Notes: generated by a model not told the origin, from the sequence alone. Counted from the stretch's first letter, positions 24,498-35,424 are shown. The stretch is 64,000 bases of DNA from Sipunculus nudus (GCA_026874595.1 CM049314.1:36625229-36689228); one strand, 5' to 3'. Made by a program: numbers and translations.

Positions 24498-24727
24498 TCT
24501 GGCTGATGTACTAATATATGTATTCATCTCAGGACCGCCAAACCAACCTTTCTGACCTTTATTTACATAAGGCGTCACCTTTATGATTTTTAAACGTTGT
24601 AGATTCATTTCATGACAGTTTCCCTGTCACCTTTTAGAAGTGGACTTTATATTTGGATTAATTGTCCAACTGAACAGGGGTATTTAAACATAACCTAATT
24701 TGTTATGGTTTAGGATACTCAATCTAC

Positions 24728-24729
<2 letters not shown>

Positions 24730-24785
<56 letters not shown>
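24730..24785. repeat. (AT)n microsatellite
   Basis: About 28 uninterrupted AT units in the spacer between microprotein genes. Confidence 0.95.
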
Positions 24786-24787
<2 letters not shown>

Positions 24788-24950
24788 CCTTCTTCATTAT
24801 AAATGGACTAACCCATTAACACCCCTATAATAAAATAGCCTGTTCTTTATTTTAGAGCAGATGTTCATGACTTCACTTAGATTACTAGTACACCTTGAGA
24901 TGAGGTGAATCTGCTGGCTCAATCATATAACACTGCATGGACTAGTCACC

Positions 24951-25265
24951 ATGGCACTGGACAAGTCATTATGGCACTGGACAAGTCATTATGGCACTGG
25001 ACAAGACATTACGGCATTGGACAAGTCACTATGACACTGGACAAGTCACTATGGCACTGGAAAAGTCATTATGGCACTGGAAAAGTCATTATGGCACTGG
25101 ACAAGGAATTATGGCACCGGACAAGTCATTATGGCACTGGACAAGTCATTATGGCACTGGACAAGTCACTATGGCACTGGACAGGTCACTATGGCACTGG
25201 GCAAATCATAATGGCTCTGAACAAGTCATTATGGCACTGGACATGTCATTATAGCATTGAACAAG
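24951..25265. repeat. 20-bp minisatellite, ~15.5 units
   Basis: The unit is ATGGCACTGGACAAGTCATT with few variants. Because 20 is not a multiple of 3, three units make a 60-base, 20-codon cycle that stays open in more than one frame. That yields 87-140-residue repetitive ORFs which I regard as spurious. The paralogous position near 30812 has only one unit-like sequence (GGCACTGGACAAATCATT), so expansion followed the duplication. Confidence 0.9.
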
Positions 25266-25739
25266 CGCACAGTCTGCCTTCTAAAGTAGTTGATGTCCGG
25301 CATCAGTTGATTTCAATCACCACCTGACGTAAGCTTGTATCTTAGGGCATTCAGGGCAAGTTATTTAGATCATCTTAGTTAATTATAGGGTTTAGTTTAA
25401 GGACTGAGAGATATTTACTTACTGATATGTCGTCGATAATACTTTCAATAAGTATGCCTGCTGGTCCAAAGGCCTTTATACAGTGCGCTTTATAATTTGT
25501 CTAGTGGCGTCTAATGGCAATAATGTCTGAAACCGGCATAGCTATATTAGCATAAGATTACCATTCTTCTGTGTGAGGTAATACACAAAGGGGCACCCTG
25601 ATGATGTTTCAATCGTCATGATATTACTTTAAAGCTGGTAAGTACCATGAATTAATTATCTTTAAAGCATTTACAGAATATGACAGCGGATGCATGCAGA
25701 CGTATAAACTGTACCTTATCAATTACAAAAGTATATTCC

Positions 25740-25919
25740 TCATGACAGTGCCTCCTCCAGGTTTGCTTGCATTTCGGACAAAATTTGCTGCTGGTCGTTT
25801 CTGGCTTTTCGTAGCCGTCTGATTTGGCAGGGTTTGCACTTCCAGCCTATAACAGCACCGGCAAGCCCACCAAGAACCGTGAATACCAATACAAGAACTG
25901 CGATCGCCCATCCCTTCAT
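25740..25919 (-). CDS. Mitoregulin-like membrane microprotein paralogue, 59 aa
   Basis: The start at 25919 (MKGWAIAVLVL) is chosen over the longer upstream frame because a splice acceptor (GTGTACAG, then AC) lies two bases before this ATG and because the two neighbouring paralogues start here. Residues 3-24 are one Ala/Val/Leu/Gly helix. IGWKCKPCQ follows, then a basic stretch (IRRLRKAR) and a Gln/Glu-rich amphipathic tail. The fold plan equals mitoregulin; the extra Cys pair after GW is specific to this subgroup. It probably acts in a membrane, possibly the mitochondrial inner membrane, by family inference. It lies in segmental duplication arm 1. Confidence 0.65.
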   Translation of the reverse strand: MKGWAIAVLVLVFTVLGGLAGAVIGWKCKPCQIRRLRKARNDQQQILSEMQANLEEALS

Positions 25920-26100
25920 GTCTGTACACAAGCGATACGCGGGAAGAGGGTAGGCACAAGACGTCATACACATTGGCACACACCATTCACCATTCAAGGG
26001 AAACTGGGACATATAGGGCAAGGATTTCTTAAGACAAGCCACGTAAATTCCGTGTACACTGTAGCAACATTTTGAATGGAAGTGGTAATGGAACTGGACC

Positions 26101-26105
<5 letters not shown>

Positions 26106-26151
<46 letters not shown>
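26106..26151. repeat. (TA)n microsatellite
   Basis: Located at the same relative position as the (AT)n at 31718-31778 in the partner arm, so it predates the duplication. Confidence 0.95.
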
Positions 26152-26153
<2 letters not shown>

Positions 26154-26657
26154 ATGGCTAAACCAAATGGAAGAGTAGGAAGTCTTTGTAGATTGTAAGT
26201 TCTATAATTATCTTCTCTACTCCATTTCTCCACTATGGTCGACACATACGCTGTAGCACAGTGAGAAGCCTGCTATAAATAAACTCCCCAATGTTATGTT
26301 GCTGAAACTTTCCCGGAAATCTCCTTCGGTATTTCCGGATTTACAACGGGTAACAATTCAATTATTAACACTGGGGAAAGTTTACAAACCCTTCCCTAAA
26401 GGAACTTAAGGTTTCTGCTTGTTTACGTTCAGTGGAGCGCAAAAGATGATCTCGAAAATGATAGATCATAGACACGGATCAAATATAACGACGTGCCACA
26501 GAAAACGAACTTGTCATGGTAACGGACGTTCAATGTTTTTTTTTAAATTTGAATCACCGCAAATTTCTACACTGCCGAGAAAGTGAACTAGCCCTGATCA
26601 TTATATCACGTGTTTCAGGACTTAGTGCTGCAGTGGTGAGCTCTGGTCCTTCTGTTA

Positions 26658-27037
26658 ATTTGCCAAATTATGTTTTTGGTGGAGGTAACCGCTCCCCATT
26701 TTTTAAAATACTGGCTTAAATAGGTACTTTGTAGACCCGCAGAATTCCGTTCCGGTTTCGGATTTTGTAACAGAGAGGAAACACGTGAATATCCTAGCAA
26801 GAACCAGGCTCTGCAGTGTGTACCGCACCCGTGGATCCAGCGAAAGGCGCAATTGTTTGTGAGTGAAACACGATTGTGGAGTAGTCTCCCCATTAAGCCT
26901 GCAGTGCAGAGCGCTCACCGTGTATGGGAGGGGCCGACCCTGTGAAATCTCACCGCTTCTCGACTGAAATTAGAACTCGAGAATTCCCGGTTTTGAGCCC
27001 TGTATGTGCTCTGTCCTTGGACCACAGAAGCCGGCCA
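26658..27037. mobile_element. ~380-bp insertion with 13-bp direct repeats
   Basis: GGTCCTTCTGTTA (26645-26657) and GGTCCTGCTGTTA (27038-27050) flank sequence absent from the partner duplication arm, where a single GGTCCTGCTGTTT is present at about 32220. The flanks look like a target-site duplication. The insert is GC-richer than its surroundings and has no coding capacity or poly-A tail that I recognise. It may be a SINE. Confidence 0.6.
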
Positions 27038-27119
27038 GGTCCTGCTGTTAGCTTGGTAACTCATCAGGTCGTACTCGTCATCAGAGCATCATTTGTGATG
27101 GAATAATACAATCCTTAAC

Positions 27120-27265
27120 CATGTTTTTAAGGGTTTCAGACCAATTTTTGTTACCGACTGGACCCCCACTTTTCAGCCCTCTGGGAACTTTTTTTAAAGT
27201 TTTGACATAACTCCCACTGGGTTTGACCCCTCCCTTTCCTAAATCCCGGACCTGCCCCTGAATAA
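27120..27265 (+). repeat. Family R1 repeat copy
   Basis: Runs from TTTTTAAGGGTTTCAGACC to CCCGGACCTGCCCCTGAA, matching the copy at 31458-31596. Confidence 0.75.
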
Positions 27266-29270
27266 AGTTTGCAAAATAATTTATTATAATGAACCGGGAC
27301 GATACATATTGTTGTATTTGTATTGCTGCACTATTGTAAATTTATTGTTATTTGACCAATTATAACCTTTACTTTGAAAAATGACTGGTTAAACCTTGGC
27401 CGTGCTCTGATTGTACTTTAGGCCCGCGATAGATGCCTCAATAGACGTATAATTGGGAATTTAATTTCTGTGCTGGGTAATACTCGCCAGACTAAAATTA
27501 ATTTATTATATACTCTGCCGCCAGGAGGATGTACGGGTCCTAGGTGTTGCCAAGCTGCTCATACAGACTCGGACTCACAAGCGTACGACTCTGCTGTTTA
27601 GGGTTTATGGGCGTCACAATCTGACCCCCACAATGCACCCCGGCTTCTACTTACACCAGTGGTACAATTATGCATTTAGTAAAGAGGATAATGAAGTGCG
27701 TTCACTTATGTCGGATCAGAATTATCTCATTGCAAATCACATAAGCTTGGTGTTTTTGTGGAGTTTGTTTTCACGGAGTAAGTAATATTTTGTCAGCATG
27801 AAATATAAATAGAGTACGTTTCCTTGGATGTAACAAATATTGATTTTAAAATTCGATAGTTGAGACAAGTGGTCCAACAGTGCCTATAAAAAAAGATATT
27901 CGTTTCGAGTAGAAACGATCACAGGTGGAAGGCTGAGGTGTTCCTATATATCCAAGGAAAATCTCCTTACTAAACCGACAATGCCAGTCTGGTTACTTAC
28001 ACGAACTTGCCTCTCTTCGGCGCAGATGTACGTTACTTTGCACTTTGAAAACAATAGATATTGGGATAAAAACTGAGCTAATTCCTCAAATAAACGTGTT
28101 AGTTTCCTATGCTGTTTGCATAAATGGGTGAGAATACGTAGAAAGTTAGGGCTAAAAATTAACGGAATTTGCGATTCTTTGTTGACCAGTGCTCTGATTG
28201 CAGAACTTCCTGGTCATCAAACTACGCTACGGGATGCATGTAACGTCTTTGTTATACCCGCATCAAGTATCGGTCATGCAACATACATGCACACAAAACG
28301 GCCATTAGACAGTGTGATTTCTAAATTTATATATCAATAGATTGGAATATTGTCAGCAAATGCAATAGAGAAATAAGCTCTGAATCATAGGCTGTATGTT
28401 ATAAGATCGGGTTGTTTACATTAGGTTAGATAATGATTCTCCTTAATGCGAAGATGAGAGTTCGGGACTCATAGATAGATTAATTCAAAAACATAGACTG
28501 TAATCATAGAAATGTTTTCTAGCAAAAATGGCAGCATAATTATATGTGATGTTGACAAAGGAACCTAAAACACAGTTGCAAAATTTTAAAATGCTGGCAA
28601 CAATTGCTTGTGGTTATAAAAGTATAATTATAATAATACGTAATACATTATAAAAATAATATAACATTGCATATAATATAATGTATGTTACAGGCATTTC
28701 CTTGGAAGTGAATTGAATTATCCGATTTCCAGGATTTTCTGGAGACACCTTGACTTTAATATAGCCGTGTAGCGGGCCCATTATTTTGTGTGTTTTGATA
28801 AATGAAATATTGTATTCAGATATTTGCCCAGTACTTTTATTTAGATATTTGTCCATCAAGAAGTGCCTACCTTTAATCCGAAAAGCTCTTAATCGTCACT
28901 TTTATATAGCTATGTTTAATACGGAAAGATATTTCTCTTTATTATTTTTTGTCTAGGCTTCTGAACCCGTTTGTAATCTGTGAGTTAACGCAGGTTCTAA
29001 TTTCATGCAGGCTGGTTTTCGTTCCGTCCATGTTATATCTTATCACAACCTCATTATAAACGTCTAAAATCACCTCATCTCATGAAAGAAAATAATTTAT
29101 AGTTTTTTTTTCAGGTCAAGTTGTCGAAAAACCAATAAAATAGCTTCTTCAAAATTTGGAAAAAATGTGGACAAAATAAACAGAAACATTGAGATGTGTT
29201 GAAACCTGTGATTAACCAGGAAAGAATGAGACAATATCAGGTCGCAAATAGAGTATTAACAAACGGTGAC
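27266..29270. other. Intergenic, one duplicated flank
   Basis: Mostly unrecognised. 28990-29160 is a diverged copy of the microprotein downstream flank (GGCTGGTTTTCGTTCCGTCC, TTTTTTCAGGTCAAG). No coding remnant is attached to it. Confidence 0.5.
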
Positions 29271-29625
29271 ATTTTTAACTGAGCTGACTTTCAGTTATGC
29301 ATGAGCAAACATCCGATTGGGCTCATGTGCGCCCGTCTGGTGACGCCGGTAAGCAGGACATAATTCGGAATCACCATACCTTGAAAGTTCTAATTTACAC
29401 CCACACTTATCCTCGTCAAATCACCTTTGAAACCAACTATTCGGTCAAAGGTAAATTAATTCTTTAAAAAAATTTAAAAACTTAAAATGATGCTCTATGT
29501 AGCTGTATGAATTAATCATATAATAAAACAAATGACCCGGAAGGACGAACGGTCAGCGGAAGGATGACGGACCAAGGGTGATCGCTATAGCTCAGCATGA
29601 CTGAGAGTCATCTGAGCTAAAAGAA
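29270..29625. repeat. Hairpin-headed repeat pair, opposed orientation
   Basis: A + strand head (CTGAGCTGACTTTCAGTTATGCATGAGC) is at 29278. A minus-oriented head with GACGGACCAAGGGTGATCGCTATAGCTCAGC runs to TGAGTCATCTGAGCT at about 29617. Together they bracket ~340 bp, like a complete element with inverted ends. Confidence 0.55.
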
Positions 29626-30122
29626 ATGTGCATTTTTCACTAACCACTACCATGGAGCATATTGTGAGAAATTGTCTTCGCAAATGTAAATCACAGCTTG
29701 GAAATTTAAATATTATAGACCGGTTTTATGTATAAAAGTCCAAATACAGCCAGCGGTGTTGGGTCACAACGATTCTTCGACAAACCATGGTAAATCCACA
29801 CGAAATGGCGATCGTACATCCATATTTTCATTGAATGGCCACACGTTCGACTTTCTTTGGACACTCACAGTCGACATAAGTTGTAGAAACATGCTTAATA
29901 TAATATTCAATTTTATGTTCTGTATATCCAAACACTGGATTTACAAAAATCTGCACAAAGTTTGAATTATGAAAAGACAACCTATATGACCTGTATGGCT
30001 TATTTTTGGCCAATAGTCAACCAGGGGATTGATAAAATCCAAACTTGAATGTACAGAACTCGTATATGCGAGAAGTTCGAGCAGTGCTCTCCTGTAGTAT
30101 GATATACTTTCCCAGAATATGC

Positions 30123-30141
30123 GGGGGGGGGGGGGGGGGGG
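30123..30141. repeat. Poly-G run
   Basis: Nineteen uninterrupted G bases within a decayed microprotein flank copy (29940-30480). Confidence 0.95.
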
Positions 30142-30607
30142 TTGTTCCATGACGTCAGCTTCACACGTGTATAAAGTGCAACTTGTTTCCCAGAATTAGC
30201 AACGTTATCTGAACATCGTCGGGCTTATACGTTTGGATGTGTTTTGGCATATTTCAAAGTAAAGATGGCCATACCAACTAAATTTTACGTACTCTCTCCC
30301 ATTCTCTCTCTCTCACACAATATTGGCTGGTTTTCGTGTTGTCCTTCAGGCATATTGTATGACATGAAATAATATGCTATGACCTTCATTTTATGATATC
30401 ATACCATATAGCATCTTTTCATAAATCCTATCATGCCACATAATGTAACCTCGGCATTTTGCATTAGTTCGCTCATCAATAGAAAGAGTGAAACGTGTCT
30501 TCTTTATCTTCACCATTAAGGTGAAATTATATTTCGATTATATTCTCTGTACAAAACTTACAACATAAAGCTGACCCCTGGTGCACAGTCCATCCACGTA
30601 AGGTTAC

Positions 30608-30710
30608 GAAGCAGATTCCGAAAGTTCCATTTTCAATTCTCATTCTGATTCCATAAGTTCTTGACGTTGACGGTCTATTTTTTCACGTATGGAATTTATC
30701 TTATAAACCC
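30608..30710 (-). pseudogene. Broken mitoregulin-like microprotein copy
   Basis: The minus strand matches the C-terminal tail of the gene at 20237-20425, including the shared KI...QELMESE/QLEESE pattern and the ESAS ending. An internal TGA falls in the tail. The hydrophobic helix and GWK junction are missing: the match stops at an AAG|ATA point where sequence shared with 24822 (ACCCCTATAATAAAATAG) begins. It is therefore a 5'-truncated copy cut at a duplication breakpoint. Confidence 0.65.
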
Positions 30711-31219
30711 CTATAATAAAATAGGCTTCTCTAATGATTAGGATTGAAGGTTAGGGACCTTTGTAAAGGTAGATCTTGAGTTCAAGTTAATCTGCAGGGT
30801 CCATCCTGTGGCACTGGACAAATCATTTCTATAAATAACCATGCCTCCACTTTGCCTAAGATGAAGTAGTCGATGTCATGCAATGTCGTTCTTCTTAGTT
30901 AATTATAGGATTCATTGTAAGGACTGGGGGAGTTTTACCTATTTCAAATGTCAGCAATGAATCCGTCATACCTGCACTTCTGAAGGCCTTTATACGGTGC
31001 GCTTTATAATTTGTCAAGTTGTGTCTTATGGTAAAACTGCTGAAAAAAGGCATAGCTATATCAACATATAATAAAATGACATTTGCTTTGTGTGGAAGTA
31101 ATACATATAGGAGTATGATGATGTGTCATTCGACATAATCTTAGTATGAAGGTTGTAAAAACCGTATCTTTAAAACATAAGGTATAAACTATACCTTATC
31201 AATTACAGATGTATACTTC

Positions 31220-31399
31220 TCATGACAGTGCTTCGTCCAAGTTTGCTTGCATATCGGACAAAATCCGTTCATGGTCGTTCCTGGCTTTTCTTAGCCGCCT
31301 GATTAGGTAGGACTTGCACTTCCTGTCTATAACAACGCCAGCAACCCCACCAAAAATCGCGAATACTAACACGAGTACTGCGATCGCCCAACCCTTCAT
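31220..31399 (-). CDS. Mitoregulin-like paralogue lacking the Gly-Trp motif, 59 aa
   Basis: The start at 31399 (MKGWAIAVLVL) follows a splice acceptor (GTATACAG, then AC). The helix and tail closely match the paralogue at 25740-25919 (IRRLRKARNDHERIL; ends in EALS). At the helix/tail junction the otherwise invariant GW is replaced by DR (VVIDRKCK). That puts a charged pair at the membrane edge. The frame is intact, so the protein is made if transcribed, but this change to the most conserved site suggests loss or shift of function. Confidence 0.55.
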   Translation of the reverse strand: MKGWAIAVLVLVFAIFGGVAGVVIDRKCKSYLIRRLRKARNDHERILSDMQANLDEALS

Positions 31400-31457
31400 G
31401 TCTGTATACACACGCGATACGCAGGAAGAGATTGAGCACAAAATGTCATACACGTTA

Positions 31458-31612
31458 CTTTTTTTAGGGTTTCAGACTAATTTTTGCTGTCTGGAGGTCG
31501 GTCTTTTCTAGACCTTGAGACATTTTTATTACGTTTTGCCATTAGTCCTCCTGGGTTAGACCCCTACTTTTCATAAATCTAGGACCCGCCCCTTCATGCC
31601 CCCCCCCCCCCC
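31458..31612 (+). repeat. Family R1 repeat inserted in duplication arm 2
   Basis: TTTTTTAGGGTTTCAGAC to CTAGGACCCGCCCCTTCA, plus a C run. The corresponding site in arm 1 (about 25970) lacks it. The insertion is just upstream of the microprotein start and creates a hybrid upstream ORF. Confidence 0.75.
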
Positions 31613-31717
31613 CGATCTGCGACGAGGCAATGATTAAAACAAGATGAGCTACGTGAATTCTGTGTATACTGTAGCAACATTTTAACTGGATATGACGACG
31701 AAATGTAACCGTATTAA

Positions 31718-31729
31718 ATATATATATAT

Positions 31730-31778
<49 letters not shown>
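31718..31778. repeat. (AT)n microsatellite
   Basis: AT tract interrupted once by AC, in the orthologous position to 26106-26151. Confidence 0.95.
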
Positions 31779-31782
<4 letters not shown>

Positions 31783-32825
31783 TCAAACAGACCCTGGTTA
31801 AAACAAATTGAACAGGGTAGGGAGTCTTTGCATTATATATGTTGCATCATTTACTCCTTGATCCCATCACTCCACTTTGGTCCACAATTACGCTGTAGCA
31901 CAGTTGGGTGCTGTAGCAGTGCTGCTGAAACTTTTCCAAAACACCCATTTTTGGATATACATAGATTAATAATTCAATTCATTGACATTGGGGAAAGTCT
32001 GCAAACCCTTCCCTGAAGAGACTTGTGGTTTCTCCATATTTCCGTTCAGTGCAGCGAAAATTATTTCAAAATTATTGGAATGAATGCCTACATACACAAG
32101 GATCAAATACATGTATAGCGATTCAAATGTACAGTGTGCATGCAATACTCTAAAATGCAGAGAAATTATAATCATATCACTTGATAATTACATCACTTGG
32201 TACTACAGGGGTATAAGCTCTGGTCCTGCTGTTTCTGGTGTCACGACTCATCAGGTCGCACACATCACCAGATCATCAACTCTCTCTTGTAGTGAAGTAA
32301 TGAATTCCTTAACCGTGTTTAATTTATGTTTTTCTTTTATTGCTCTATCTCTTTCATAACCTGCATGGTGTGGCAAAAGGGTAAATGCATGCTTCGGTAT
32401 ATACGTCGTCATTTCAACGGCAGTTTCGTCGTTTAAAGGTGTGTTTGTATGAACAATGACGCAGCTGATCCCGAGGTACTGCTGTGTGTTAACAACAGAT
32501 TACTTGCGTCCGACGCACAGACATACCAAACCCATGCATTATTTGGCGAGTAGAGCACCTGGGGTCCAAAGAGATTGGGGAATTGATTATTTTTTAGATT
32601 CAAAAGCGTTTCGTGACAGCTTCATTTGTAAGTAAATCTTTACCCAACTAAATTTATTATCTGTAATTGGCGACAACTTTGGTCACAGCACAGGTCAGGC
32701 CACCCATGTATGTAGCAGGCTGTAACTCCCCTTGCATATGTTATTTGCAGGATATAGATCCAGTACATACACCCTGTGAAGTGTTCACTGTCAGCAACAT
32801 CTGCCACAAATATAATAACATACAG

Positions 32826-32828
<3 letters not shown>

Positions 32829-32882
<54 letters not shown>
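32829..32882. repeat. (AT)n microsatellite
   Basis: About 27 AT units ending ~40 bases downstream of the stop of the microprotein gene at 32924. Confidence 0.95.
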
Positions 32883-32885
<3 letters not shown>

Positions 32886-32923
32886 ACCTTATTACATCTT
32901 CTGAAATACAAAATACCCACCTC

Positions 32924-33103
32924 TTACTCCAGTGCATCATCCAGATTTGCCTGTGTGTCGGCCAACATCCGCTCTTGGTTTTTCTTTGCTCTTCGTAGCC
33001 GTTTAATTTGGTAGGACTTGCACTTCCAGCCTACCACAGATCCGGCAACCCCACCAAGGATCGTGAATACCAACACTAGGACGGCGATCGCCCATGGATT
33101 CAT
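32924..33103 (-). CDS. Mitoregulin-like membrane microprotein paralogue, 59 aa
   Basis: The ORF starts at 33103 with MNPWAIAVLVLVF, two bases after a splice acceptor (TGTGAACAG, then TC). A Val/Leu/Gly-rich helix at residues ~4-25 ends in VVGWKCKSYQIK. The basic LRRAKK stretch and a tail with QANLDDAL follow, ending at a TAA. It has the same length and layout as the paralogues at 25740 and 31220, and the GWKCK junction is intact. The stop lies within GGAGTAAGAGG, which could also read as a splice donor. So an alternative C-terminus is possible. Confidence 0.65.
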   Translation of the reverse strand: MNPWAIAVLVLVFTILGGVAGSVVGWKCKSYQIKRLRRAKKNQERMLADTQANLDDALE

Positions 33104-35270
33104 GACTGTTCACAAGATTCGCGGGAAAAGACTGATCGTAAGGTCATGAATTGAACTTTGACACGCATCTTTCAGAAAGAAACTGGGACACTCACGATTA
33201 CGACTTTAAGACTAGATAACCGACAACACCTACGCAATGACAAGAGATTGATTTATAACATTGGGACCGTTTTGAAATTATGTGCCTGAACTGTATGCAA
33301 AAGCACCGTACTGTTCAAATATCCTACTTTTTTTGTAAAATCTGTGCATGGGGAGAGTTTCCCCTCGGATTCAACACAACCCCAAATGGGAATCTCCTGC
33401 AAACAGAATGGGGGATCTATGTAAATTACCTAAAAATACCTGAAAGATGGTGGTTCCATGATAGATCCCAATGACGTCGCCCAAAAACAGACACTCCTAA
33501 GCCTTCCCAGCATGCCTTGCCAAGCTGTAAATTTGAGCCGATGGATGTATCAATTATCTTTTTTTTAGCTTAAGTGCCAATATGTTCACCCATACCTAAG
33601 ATTAAGTTACAATTTATGTACTAAATGAGTCAACATAACTGTATTATGTGTAATATGTACGGTTTGTTGCATGTCCTCATGTTGAATATCGCGATCCCAA
33701 CCAATTTAGGCAGATCTGACCAAGATTTAGGGGGTAAACTCTCGACCTGAGGGGATTTAACCCAAACAGGAAAGAACAATCACATAATATTTGTTTTCGT
33801 TACATATATGTAGGCCGTCGGTACCATGTGAAGCGCACTCAGTGACTTGATGTTTCCAGTTAGATAAAGAAGGTTCTGAACCTTCACTTGCACTCGGGGT
33901 AAATGTTCGCATCACCTCCCACATAATCTAACGCCAATGGGACTTGCGATATCTTTTTCTTTCGCTTTATTGCAAATCATTAGGGCATTTCCGGGGATGT
34001 TGAAACACCTGTGTACAGTGTAGATTAAAATCAGGATGTATCACTAGTTGCTGTTTTGATTGACAAGGTCTCGTCAGCTATTTTATCTCTCCGCAGAAGG
34101 CCGACCTCGAGCTCCTCTATAATAACCTTGGCTGGTTACACATGATGTAATAAATCTGTAAGGATTGTACCTACTCGAGTGTTGATGGACTCCATATAGT
34201 CATATATTAACGCTGAACTGCTTAAATTTTGGAAATATTCCACTTATTCATATGCTGTTATTGGCACCCACACAGACACAACACACACGTGGTGTTGTTT
34301 CTTGAAACTACTTTACGGATGGCCTTATCCAATTAAGTTTTAAAACAGGTTCGCCTTCTACTTAAACAAAAATCTGTTAAATTGTTTTAGTGTATTGTAA
34401 CAATGAAGGGCCGATTTGATTAAAGCAACAATCTTTATTCAACATCGTCAGTTTCAACTTTTAATTCGAGACTCGTCCCCACAGGAGCGCTTCGTGTCTT
34501 GTTGTTAAAAACAGAAATTTGTCTCTCCATGTATTCATATAAAAACGCAATAGGTAAAAACGGAAATAACCGTGGAAATTCCGAGTAATCTCGGAATAAA
34601 TGTTAGTGCATTCACCTTAGAACCCATTTCGGAAGTTTAAAAAATGTACAGACTGGTCGAACGACTATTAATCTTTCCATTTTTGTCCTTACTGTGCCCA
34701 AATTATAGATCAAATGTACAGAGGACTATTTCTTAACTTGTTTTGTAACGAACAGGAGGACTTCCCACCTGGAGAATTCCCATTTGTGGCACACCCATTT
34801 ATGAGTGAAACTCGGCCGTTGAGCACAGCCTTTAAGAACAAAGAAGAATTATAAATACATTGTATCTCAGTTTCCATGGAAATTGCATAAATATCATTAT
34901 TACTTCTTTTTGCACTCGGCTTATACGGCAAATAGTTTTATAAGGCACCGCTATTGAGGAAAACTCAGTCCTTTTATGGTGCGTCTAACTGCAGGCTGCT
35001 GTGTTTCGGCAACTTTATATCCTTTCCAGACATTACAATGATTAAATCAAACACATCCCCTCAAGTCTGTACGAATTTGGCTACAGCCCCAATGAGCAAT
35101 AAGATGTGAGGCGAAACCAGAAGAGCTTATCTGCTTAGTGGAGAACCTCCGAAGCCGACACCCCTTTTGTCTCTAAATCCAGGTTTGTCAATCACTAGCT
35201 GTTCAACCTTTCCCTTAGTTTTATATTTGGATATGATTAAAATTTGTAAGATGTTATGACCATTCTACGG
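33104..35270. other. Intergenic, nothing recognised
   Basis: Mixed-composition spacer upstream of the last array gene. Small ORFs at 33280 and 34710 lack splice context or family similarity. Confidence 0.5.
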
Positions 35271-35277
35271 TCCATAA

Positions 35278-35324
35278 GCAGCGGTTACGCTATGCTCATC
35301 TATTTGCTCCGCTGTAACCGCTGC
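35278..35324. repeat. 11-bp perfect inverted repeat
   Basis: GCAGCGGTTAC (35278-35288) and GTAACCGCTGC (35314-35324) flank a 25-base loop. It could be a stem-loop or a pair of binding sites. Confidence 0.85.
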
Positions 35325-35353
35325 ACGAAACCGCGATTGTCAGTCAAGTTTGG

Positions 35354-35369
35354 CCACCAGGCGGCGCTG
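35354..35369 (+). promoter_or_regulatory. CTCF-like binding site
   Basis: CCACCAGGCGGCGCTG matches the animal CTCF core (CCACCAGG-GGCGCT type) at nearly every position. It lies 30 bases from an 11-bp inverted repeat and ~2.2 kb right of the microprotein array, where a domain boundary would be plausible. One sequence match is weak evidence of binding. Confidence 0.4.
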
Positions 35370-35424
35370 TCTCTGTGGAATTCCCTCCTGCGTAATATTT
35401 AATCAATCAAGTTGCAGGTATCTA

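Larger units (their letters stand above)
24820..27130. repeat. Segmental duplication arm 1 (partner 30700-32330)
   Basis: Collinear blocks shared with 30700-32330 start at ACCCCTATAATAAAATAG. They run through TTAGTTAATTATAGG, GCGCTTTATAATTTGTC and the microprotein gene. They continue past the (TA)n through CTGTAGCACAG, GGGGAAAGT and CATCAGGTCG to TCCTTAACC. The arm contains the gene at 25740-25919, a private minisatellite expansion and a private insertion. It is the clearest evidence that the microprotein array grew by tandem duplication of gene plus flanks. Confidence 0.85.
30700..32330. repeat. Segmental duplication arm 2 (partner 24820-27130)
   Basis: Collinear with arm 1; see that entry. 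It contains the gene at 31220-31399, an inserted R1 repeat and the (AT)n at 31718-31778. It lacks the minisatellite expansion and the 380-bp insertion. Confidence 0.85.

Noticed and set aside
24905-25327. 140-aa and 87-aa repetitive ORFs
   Set aside because: They are read-through of the 20-bp minisatellite in more than one frame. The partner duplication has no such ORF.
25740-26042. Longer 100-aa start for the microprotein at 25740 (and 77-aa start at 31453)
   Set aside because: The extra N-terminus crosses a splice acceptor. In the second copy it includes inserted repeat sequence. The shared start is the internal Met.
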